DNA of 64,000 nt from Plantago ovata (taxonomy: Eukaryota; Streptophyta; Magnoliopsida; Lamiales; Plantaginaceae): positions 92,552,753 to 92,616,752 of the forward strand of contig CM051456.1 in the NCBI GenBank assembly GCA_028274465.1, in the 5' to 3' direction. This document shows, piece by piece, positions 55,282-64,000 of this stretch. Each line of letters starts with the position of its first letter. Within the stretch, counting starts at the first letter, position 1. The position numbers were made by a program, and so were the translations under genes. Under the pieces are notes generated by a model, which searched no databases, was not told the DNA's origin, and saw only the letters and a program-made list of their open reading frames with translations.

Positions 55282-57706
55282 ATGTCTTTAGGAGACGCTC
55301 CCTTGCTGAAGCGGGAAAACTATGAAAAATGGCGAAACAACATGATGCTACATCTTGAGGCCATTAATGATGAGATGGTTACTGTCATTAATGATGGACC
55401 TATCAAGATCACTAAGGTTGAGAGAAGTTTTCCTCACAAAACCACAGAAGCTGGAAAGGAAACTATCTTAGGTGAACCAGTTGATACTGTCGTTCCAAAA
55501 CCAAGAGAGGAATGGACTTCCGATGAAGCCAAGAGATTCCGTCTTGATGGCCAAGCAAGAAACATCATCATTCGATCAACTCCGGATACTATACAGTGCA
55601 AACTATGGGGTGCCAAAACTGCTAAGGAAGCTTGGAAAATGGTTCAAGATCTTTGTCCTGGATCTGACAAAACCAAGGAAAACAAACTCGAAGTGCTGAA
55701 GTTAAAGTTCCAGAACTTTAAACAAGGTACAATGAGTCACTGGAAGACTTGGACTTCAGATTCACAACTCTAGTTAGTGAGATGGCTGCCTTGGGAGTTG
55801 GAAATCTTTACTCAGATTCTGAGAAGGTGAAAACAATTATCAGAAGTCTGAACCAAGAATGGATCCACACTCAGAATTTCTACTACAATCAAGGAATGCC
55901 AAACATCACACCTACAGAGTTGTTCTCTCATCTTGCTACTGTCAACTACGAGACTAAGCAAAGAGAAAATGTGTGTGCTGAAAAATCGCAAAACATTGCT
56001 CTTGTTGCAAAGCCGTCATCTTTTGAAAAGAAGAATGATAAAGAACCCGCTGATGAAAATGCTTTAGTTGTTAAAAACATGAAGAAATTCATCAGTAAGC
56101 AACTTGAAAGGCGAAAAGCAAAAGAGAAGCTAAAAAAGCATCTTGGTAACAACTACCATAAATACAAGAATGAGGATAGCTCGCTGAACAAGCAGCCTCA
56201 ACAAGCAAACTCCTCTGAAGAACCAGCAGTTGGAAATGATCTCTGCTTTTACTGCAAAAATCCTGGACACTTCAAAGAAAATTGTCCTTTGCTGAAAGGC
56301 AAATCTGCTGAAAAGAAGAAGAAGTTCAAAAGAGCTTTTATTGCTGAAGAAAAGAAGAAGCTTCAAGCAAAAATCGATGTGTTGTGCAAGGAAGTTTGTG
56401 GAATAGCTATGGAAGCTTATCCAGATGTGTCAAACTACGAATTCTGCCTCATGGTCGTTCAGGTAAACAGTCCTACCTTTGAATCTGACTCAGAAAGTGA
56501 AGATGAGATTGACCTTGACAAAATTCAAGGAGAAATAGAAAGATTTGAGAAAACTCTGAGCAAACAGCAAGAGAAACTGCTGAATGCTAAAACTCTGACC
56601 AAGCAGACTACTGAAAAGTACGTATTGCTGAAGGAAGAGACAGAAAAGAAAGATGCTGAAATAGTGCATCTCAAGAAGTTGATTGCTGAAGCTACAGAGA
56701 AGAATTCTTAGATGGCAATAGAATTGGAAGAATATCAGTCCTCAATTCTAAAGTTACTTGCTGAAATACAAGAAATGAAAAAGATGAAGATTAATTTCAA
56801 ATCTTATGCTGATGCAAGTAATACGATGACTGAACTAAACTCTTATCTGATAGATCCATCTCAGAAATAAGGTTTAGGTGCAACGTATGAAGGTGATGAC
56901 GTAATAATCTTGAGTAAAGACAAATCACAAATTACCTTTGTACGCGCAACTTCTATCAGATTGGTCAATCTAAGGTTGCTGAAAAATGCAATCAAGTACC
57001 TACGACCGTAAAGCCCGCTGTAGCTACTCAAAGTAACAAGACTTTAAAAGGAAAACAGGTTGCTGAAAAGCAAACTGTAAAGGAAAAGGATGTTGTAAAG
57101 CATTCCGCCAAACAAGTTGCTGAAAAGCAATTTGTTAAGTCAAAAGGCAAGATTACTAAAAGTAATCAGAAGACCTTTGTTGACAAACCTGAATCAAGTA
57201 AGGTTGCTGAGACAAAAGCTCAGCATTCTCCGAAAAGTGGACTCAGTTTCAAAACCAAGGAAAGTCAACTTTTTCATGAGTATAAGAAAAGTGAGCAAAG
57301 ATACTTCAAAGAGATGAACAAAACCAAGCCTAAGAGTTCTGACAAGACTCAAAACGCTAGGGCTAGAAGGAACCTTGCTAGAAAAGAACTTACTGAAAAG
57401 TATGTTCAGCAAAAAGGTCAACCGAGCAAGACACCACATCAGAAAGTGGATTTGATCAGCACGAATCAAAAGTCTTTTGGCTCAAAACCTCCTAGTTCCT
57501 CATCAAGTAGAAAACAAGTCAAAGTTGAAAAACTTAAGACTTGTTTGGTCTTGATTGTGCAGACTTCAGCCACGGAGACAAACGATGCAATCTGGCACTT
57601 TGACAGTGGTTGTGGAAAGCACATGACGGGCAACAAGAATAACCTTATAAACTATAGACGGTGGTCTAAAGGTCCAACAATAAGGTTCTACAAAAGGCTA
57701 CGGTGA
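55282..57706 (+). pseudogene. gag: Sirevirus F gag and protease start, broken
   Basis: ATG at 55282 (MSLGDAPLLKREN). A one-base loss near 55733 shifts the frame to 55749-56711, which holds the CCHC knuckle (CFYCKNPGHFKENC) at about 56243-56284. Nonsense codons lie at 56709-56711 and at about 56868. A loss of about 20 bases near 56952 and further decay precede 57314-57706, where the protease active site D-S-G-C (HFDSGCGKH) is intact near 57600-57620. A 20-bp deletion near 57686, between GGTT repeats still visible in A (3249-3272), then breaks the frame. Same role as the gag of A. Confidence 0.88.
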
Positions 57707-57707
57707 C

Positions 57708-60700
57708 GTGAAGTTAGGATGCATTACCATTTCGAGAGTTCTTTATGTCAAAAATCTTAAGTTTAACCTTTTCAGCATGAGTCAATTTGCTGACAAAGGA
57801 TACTTCATCAAAATCAAAAGTGATGAATGTAAACTTATAAACTTTGAGACAAAGAAGGTTATTATGGTTGCTAGAAGATCAGGAGGCTTGTACACTGTAG
57901 ATTGGTCTTCAGCAATCGTTGAAAAATGCCTTGTCTCAGATCACGATTGCCTTGCTAAAAAAAAAAGCATGGTTATGGCATAAACGAACAAGTCACCTAA
58001 ATTTCAAGACGCTGAATAAGCTGTCTAAAAAGACACTTGTAGTTGCAATGCATGTCAGCAAGGAAAGCAAACCAAATCTTCTTTTAAGAACAAGGCAGTA
58101 CCGTCAACTACAAAACCTTTACAACTCTTGCACATGGACTTGTTTCAATCTTCTTCAACAAGCTATGCTGGTAAGAAGTATGGTCTGGTGGTGGTAGATG
58201 ACTATTCAAGATTCACTTGGGTAGTATTTATCAAACACAAGTCTGAAACAAGGACTGAAATACCTATCTTGCTGAATAAGCTTGAAGTCATGAAAAATGA
58301 CAAGGTAAAAGTCATAAGGGCAGACCATGATACTGAGTTTGTAAACCAGTACATAACTGAGTATTGCACTTCAAAAGGCATACAACATCAGTAATCCTCA
58401 GTAAAGACACCACAACAAAATGGTGTTGCTGAAAGAAGCTGCAAGATCAATGCTTGCTGACACTGAAATAAGTGAGGCGTACTGGGTTAGAGCGATTAAT
58501 ACCGCCTGTTACACTCAAAACAAATGTCTGATTACAAAGGAATACAACAAAACTCCTTATGAGTTATTTGTTGGAAGACCTCCTAACATCACCCATCTAA
58601 GAGTATTTGGTTGTAAGTGTTTTGTTCTTAACAACGGTAGAGAATACCTAAGAACATTTCAACCAAAGGCAGACGAAGCGATATTTCTTGGTTACTCCTT
58701 GCATAGTAAAGCTTATAGAGTTTACAACAAAAAGGCACAAAAGATTGAAGAATCAGTGCATGTTGTATTCTACGAAAAGTCACAAGGAGTTCCTGCTGAA
58801 GAAGAAATATCAGATTGTATGAAGAAGCTACTCATACATGAGCAAAGAACTGAATCTGATGCTTGGCAATTCAAGTCAATTGAACTAAATGATGATTTTG
58901 ACAATGACTCTCCTCCCCCAAGTCATGACAAGATAAATATAGTTCATGACAAAGAATTTCCAGCAAAAGACGCAGTTGCTCCGGATGTTGCTGAAACTAT
59001 GCAACTTCCTGTGCCTGCTGATGAGTTACCACAATCTAGCAATGCTGAACAAGCAGTTGCTGATGAACCGATCTCAGCAGAGACACAACAAAATACCAGT
59101 GGTACTGAGCAAGTACATGCTGAAGAGTCACATGCTGATGAGCAAACTTATCCAGATCCAAAGAGCAGAAAACCTGTTAATAAATGGATTAGAGATAATC
59201 CCTCTACGGATATGATTGGTGATATTGACAACCGCCAAGTGATTGGATCCAAAGTATCTGCTACTCATGGACTTGCTGAAGAAGCAAATGTCATAGAAGT
59301 AGAAGCTATGTTCTCTTGCTTTGTTTCAGAAATCGAACCCAGGACCATAGAAGAAGCTCTAAAGCATTCTGAATGGATCAAGGCAATGCAAGAAGAACTG
59401 GATCATATTGAAAGAAACAAAGTCTGGAAACTTGTACCTCTTGCTGAAGGCAAGAAAGCTATTGGTACAAATTGGGTGTTCAGAAACAAACTGAGTGAGT
59501 CTGGTGAAGTAACAAGGAACAAAGCACGCTTAGTTGCTCAAGGTTACTAACAGACTGAAGGATTGGACTATGATGAGTCTTATGCACCAGTTGCAAGATT
59601 GGATGCAATTAGACTTTTCTTGGCCTTTGCTGCTCACAATGACTTCATTGTTTATCAAATGGATGTTAAAAGTGCATTCCAAAATGGTGAACTTGCTGAA
59701 GAAGTCTACTTGGAACAACCCTCAGAAACCAAGATGGTATACAAGCTTCAGAAAGCTGTATGTGGTCTAAAGCAAGCACCAAGAGCTTGGTATGATACCT
59801 TAGATAAGTTCTTGCTGGATAATGGTTTCAAGAAAGGTGAAGTTGACAAAACTTTGTTTACCATGAACCATGATGGTAAAATACTCTTAGTTCAGATTTA
59901 TGTGGATGACATAATTTTTGGATCTAAGGACAAGCAAATTTGTGATGATTTTGCCAAACTCATGACAAACAAGTTTGAAATGAGTATGATGGGTAAATTG
60001 AATTATTTCCTAGGATTGCAAGTCAAGCAACTCAAGGATGGAATATTCATAAATCAAGCAAAGTATGCGAAAGAAATGCTCATAAAGTTTAGGATCAAAG
60101 AGGAAGAAAAAACCTGAAAAGATCCCTATGAGTGTTGGTACCAAATTGGGCTATACTAAAGAAGATAAATGTGTTGAAGAACACAAGTATAGGAAGCTCA
60201 TTGGTTCCTTGTTGTATTTAACAGCAAGTAGACCTGACATTCAGTATGTTGTTTGTGTGTGTGCAAGATTCCAATCTGATCCAAGAGAATCACACTACAA
60301 AAAGGCACTTAAATATGTCAAAGGTACAATCAATGTTGGATTATGGTATCCTAAAGATTCTGGACTTGAATTGGTTGGTTATTCTGATGCTGATCATGGA
60401 GGATCAACTCTTGATAGAAAAAGTACTTCTGGAACTTGTCAGTTTCTAGGTACTAGATTAATATCATGGTTCAGCAAGAAGCAAACCTGTGTTGCCAATT
60501 CATCTACTGAATCTGAGTACATTGCGGCTGGTTGTTGCACAGCTCAAATCCTATGGATTCAGCAACAATTAAGAGATTATGGTATTTCTGCAAAGAAAAC
60601 ACCAATCTTTTGTGATAATACAAGTGCTATTGCTATCACGCAAAATCCTAATTTCCACTCAAGGACAAAGCACATCGATATTAGACATCATTTCATTAGA

Positions 60701-60841
60701 GATCATGTGGAAAAAGGAGACATTGAGGTTGTGAAAGTAGGTACTGATGATCAACTTGTTGACATATTTACTAAGCCCCTACCAGATAATAGATTTGCAA
60801 CCCTAAGGTATAACCTTGGGTTGATTGAATTACCTCAATAG
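57708..60841 (+). pseudogene. pol: Sirevirus F pol, broken
   Basis: Segments of protease end, integrase, RT and RNase H in at least four frames. Breaks: an A-run expansion at about 57957-57966, a 37-bp deletion in the integrase zinc region near 58045, TAA at 58392-58394, a 20-bp deletion near 58430 next to the catalytic Glu, TAA at 59548-59550, an 18-bp in-frame loss before [10 protein letters not shown] near 59722, and an extra A near 60110. RT retains YVDDIIFGS (about 59898-59925); RNase H is open at 60128-60841 with its D-E-D-D set. It cannot yield a full polyprotein. Confidence 0.9.
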
Positions 60842-60861
60842 TAAGGAATACAGTTGGCAGA

Positions 60862-61226
60862 TTGCTGAAACAGGCATTCAGCAAGCCAAAGTATACTTAC
60901 TTGAATAAAAGCTCCTACCACTGATTTCTTCTAAATAAGAAATGATAGTTCACTACATGATTGCTGAAACAGGCATTCAACAAGGAATTCCTTAAAAACG
61001 GGTATTTGTTAGGAAACTTGATCACTTGCTGAGATGGGCACTCAGTAAGAGAAAAACCTTAAGGATTGCTGAAACGGGCATTCAGACAATCAAAGATACT
61101 GAAACAGGTATTCAAGTATCAAAGGAAAATTCTGAGACGGGAACTCAGCAAAGAGCAAACACACTTCTCAGATTTTACCAAAGGATATCTCAAGATAAAA
61201 AGAATTTGCTGAGACGGGAACTCAGA
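60862..61226 (+). repeat. Hairpin array of F (orthologous to 6521-6880)
   Basis: Stem-loops at 60862-60884, 60961-60983, about 60988-61015, 61025-61049, 61064-61091, 61095-61120, 61130-61149 and about 61205-61226, with loop ACRGGNA (one ATGGGCA). The last copy has CTGAG/CTCAG where A's has a mismatch. Order and spacing equal those in A. Confidence 0.85.
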
Positions 61227-61763
61227 GATGTCTTTTAATTTAAGGAAATATGAGATATTTGATTAAGGGGAAACTTTCAGCAAATAACAAGGCTTGTTAT
61301 CCAAATTCGCTGAAAAGATTCTTGTTCACTTCAGCAAGCAATCAAATCCCATAAATCTAGGTAAAATCAATTTGTGACGTTAATCGAGCACAGATAAACT
61401 CGTTGTTAATCATGACATGAAATACAATCGTGGCCATTGATTTAAAGTAGTTTTTGATCTAACGGTTAACATTACAAAGAGAAAGAGTGCTCCGACGGTT
61501 TTTGTTAGTGGACCACTACGCATTTAATGCAAAGGCTCCACTAACGCTGTTGAATCTCTATTATACCCTTGCTAAGAACTCAAAAACGATTGAGCTTCTT
61601 GCACACCAGAGATACTATATAAACAAAGAGTTAGAGAAAGACAAAATTCTTTAACTCACATTTCCTTTCTCTACAAATTTTTATAGCCTGTGCCTGAATT
61701 CACTATACCTCTGGTCAAAAAGCAAGTTAATCTTTTTCGTACACTTCTACCGCTATATAAGAA
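61227..61763 (+). other. Spacer upstream of accessory ORF in F
   Basis: Non-coding; a purine run at about 61265-61271 and the TATA-like ACTATATAAAC at 61614-61624 are the only signals seen. Confidence 0.55.
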
Positions 61764-62597
61764 ATGGCCCCAAAGAGACAGTCCTCCAAGACCTCAAAGT
61801 CATCGAAAGCTGATAGTGCTGGAAAAAGCACTGCTCCGGTTGTAACTCCTGCAACCAACACAGTGAAAATTGTGTTGAAGAACTACCGCATAACAGAGAG
61901 ACCCATGTCGCCTGCATATCTTGACACTGGAAAGTGTGAACAGATGATGCAATGGGGCGGATTTGCCAAAGAGAAGTATATAAGATACTTCTATGAACAA
62001 GAATTAAATGGAGAAAATGAAGAGGAACTGGAGTTGATAAAACAACAAGGCCTTCTTTTCTTCATAACTGCTCGCCCTAAGAAAGTGAGTATGTTAGATG
62101 CCATGGAATTCTACAACAATGCAGAAATCCAAACTCTGACTGATGGACAAGGAGTCGCTGAAAAAGTGATTTCCACCACAGTTCAAGGCGTGCAAATCAT
62201 CTTGAAATGGATTGATTTAGCCAATATCTTTTAGATTCCAACTACTGGAACTGAAGATGACATCACTACCACTGATGAAGAAATTGAAGCCTTCTACAGT
62301 GATGTCAGAAACGAGAGAATGAAGAAAGGAGAGATTTCTCCCGTGACTTGGACAAAGCACGTAAAAAGGAAGCATCTCTGCCATTCACTTGGTCTAGTAG
62401 CTCTGCTACTCATCAAAGTCCTAGACTCCCAAGTTGGAGGAATTGACCAAGTAGGCTTGAGAAGGTGGCCGCTGCTGATGCATATACATGAGAATAAAAC
62501 TGAGCTCAACTGGGCAATGTACATTTTCAACAGACTTGTTAATTATGTTACTAAATTTAAGGTCAAGGTTGAAGACAACAAGGTCTCACCTACCTTC
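61764..62597 (+). pseudogene. Sirevirus F accessory ORF, truncated by G
   Basis: Same start (MAPKRQSSKT) and frame as 7411-8244 of A, with one nonsense codon at 62232-62234. It ends in ...KVSPTF where the LTR of G begins. The remainder would resume beyond G, outside the window. Confidence 0.85.
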
Positions 62598-63895
62598 TGA
62601 TGAATGTGTATTTTACACTTTCATTCGAGTCTTTTTCACCTATTTTAGCTATCCTCTATGTTAATTTAGCTATATTTTAATGCATTTTATTAGAATAGTG
62701 TCACGTTTCCCTTTAGATTTTATTTTACAGGTTTTGGTTGAAATTCGAAGATTTCCGGGCAATTATATTGAAGTTGACAAAGAATTGGTGTTCCAGAAGC
62801 CTATTTGGAGTATCTGAAGGTTTTCGGATAGGATTTGGAGTCTAGGGGCCGAATATGTAGGTTAGAAGGCTACTAGAAGTCAGAAACCGAGTCCGAAAAG
62901 GGGAAGAAATCCAAAAACGCGTCGAAAACGCGGAATTCCGCGAGAAATGCTCTGGGGCGAACCGCCCCACACCGGGCGAACCGCCCGGTGTGTGGGGCGA
63001 ACCGCCCCACAGTATTTCGGGGCCTATATATGGTTGCTCAGTTTTCTCCGAAAATCATATCTTTCCAGACCTACTTTCTCACCTCTCTCTATAGTTTTAG
63101 GTAGGAACTTCCCGGGGCCTGTCCTGGGAGTTCCGTAGCTTAGAGGATACTTTTTCATAGCAGTTTGGAGCTCGTAGGATCGCAATCATCCGGAGATTGA
63201 CAACCTTCGGTAACTTTGTATCTTACAGTTTTATTCTACTTATTTTATTATATTCTTTCAACATGTTTTCTTCTATGATTTCTGTTGATTGCATGCCTAT
63301 TATGAGTAGCTAAACTTATCGTTGGTGGTAGTATGTGAATTCTTAGCAAAGGGAAGATAATCATGCTAATGGATATATCGCGCATTATACTCCGTGTCAT
63401 TGCTTTATTTCGTTGATCAGGCACAACCTAAATTCTCGTATGTTGTATTAATTATTATGCATGTTTGGACACTTGTCGACCATCAGACCAATTATCTTCG
63501 TAGTGTTGAATAATTACGGAACACATTAGGACAATAGTGATTGACTTGTCAGACCAATTATCTTCGTAGTGCTTAATATTTGCAACAGGACACTAGATTG
63601 ATTCAAAGATCTCTATGCAAGACCGAGGAATTTATGCATGATTATCGACCCGTTATGTTAAGAAGGACCATACTATCACCAATCTCCATTATCTGCTAGA
63701 AACCCCCTTTGCAATCTGTTGCTGTTTTTATATTCTAAATTAGATTTGATAAAGCTAGTTATAGTCCTGAGAGAACGACACTCGAGTCATTCTACTGCTA
63801 CACTACGGTTTTCGTTGTAGTTGTGGATTGCCTTTGGCTAATTACAAATTTATTTGATCCATTCGCGTTGGAACACGACACCAGCGCGTTCATCA
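62598..63895 (+). repeat. 5' LTR of G
   Basis: 1298 bp, TGATGAATG...GTTCATCA. The GC block at about 62952-63013 has GGGGCGAACCGCCCC; a TATA-like TATATATGG lies at about 63025-63033. Confidence 0.93.
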
Positions 63896-63898
63896 AAT

Positions 63899-63916
63899 TG
63901 GCGCCGTTGCCGGGGA
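63899..63916 (+). other. Primer binding site of G (Asp tRNA type)
   Basis: TGGCGCCGTTGCCGGGGA, three bases after the LTR, as in B and D. Confidence 0.93.
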
Positions 63917-64000
63917 CTATACTCCTTTTTTCTGTTTAATTTGTTTATATTTTCAGCTTTAGATTCCTAATTCTACTAGTTTTAGTTTTTTTTTTTAATC

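Larger units (their letters stand above)
53603..64000 (+). mobile_element. Sirevirus-like copia element F (3' end outside window; interrupted by G)
   Basis: Second copy of the A family: complete 5' LTR, primer site, gag, pol, hairpin array, and accessory ORF up to 62597 where G is inserted. It differs from A by many small deletions, several flanked by short direct repeats, and has its own set of nonsense codons. It is inserted into the antisense gene of E. Confidence 0.92.
62598..64000 (+). mobile_element. Athila-like element G, 5' end
   Basis: 5' LTR, primer site and start of the leader, colinear with D to 36390. The window ends before gag. It is inserted in F's accessory ORF, the same kind of gene in which B sits in A, but at a different position. 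Confidence 0.9.

Overview
The window is repeat-dense plant nuclear DNA, very probably from a flowering plant; the species cannot be told from the sequence. The evidence is the set of plant-specific LTR retrotransposon lineages: Sirevirus-type Ty1/copia, Athila-like and Tat-like Ty3/gypsy, and a further long-LTR copia. I see no intact host gene, rRNA, tRNA or CRISPR array. Almost every base belongs to one of seven elements, and almost every retroelement reading frame is broken by nonsense codons, frameshifts or small deletions.

Layout, left to right. (A) 1-33341, plus strand: a Sirevirus-like copia element entered inside its 5' LTR, with gag, pol, an unusual hairpin-rich intergenic array, and a long accessory ORF after pol. 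The accessory ORF is split at 8802 by (B) 8803-27539, minus strand, an Athila-like gypsy element with a perfect TTGCT target duplication. B carries gag-protease and a separate spliced accessory gene but no reverse transcriptase or integrase. B is itself split by (C) 15527-25564, plus strand, a complete copia element with ~2.1 kb LTRs and an AAAAC target duplication. The order is therefore A, then B, then C. After A's 3' LTR comes 33342-34931, about 1.6 kb of unassigned, possibly non-element DNA. (D) 34932-43249, plus strand, is a second member of the RT-less Athila-like family; its two LTRs come from different subfamilies and it has no target duplication. (E) 43250-53602, plus strand, is a Tat-like gypsy element truncated at both ends, with gag, a pol with dual RNase H, a tandem-repeat 3' region, and an antisense gene with a probable intron. 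(F) 53603 to the window end, plus strand, is a second Sirevirus copy inserted in E's antisense gene. It is interrupted at 62598 by (G), the 5' end of a third Athila-like copy.

How the parts relate: A and F encode all enzymes of a copia element in the order PR-INT-RT-RH. E encodes the gypsy set PR-RT-RH-aRNH-INT. The B/D/G family has no polymerase in the two internal regions visible (B and D) and would depend on an autonomous Athila relative in trans. Accessory genes of three unrelated families (A/F sense, B sense, E antisense) sit 3' of gag or pol and look nuclear: basic clusters, acidic stretches, coiled coils.

The most interesting observations are non-coding. Three element families each carry families of short hairpins with constant loops. 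In two of them the stems change in a compensatory way, which points to selected RNA (or cruciform DNA) structure: 6521-6880 and 60862-61226 in the Sireviruses, 18590-18742 in the leader of C, and a hairpin pair around 10797-10928 and 41065-41202 in the Athila-like family. The Sireviruses are also saturated with a TTGCTGAA motif across frames and non-coding DNA.
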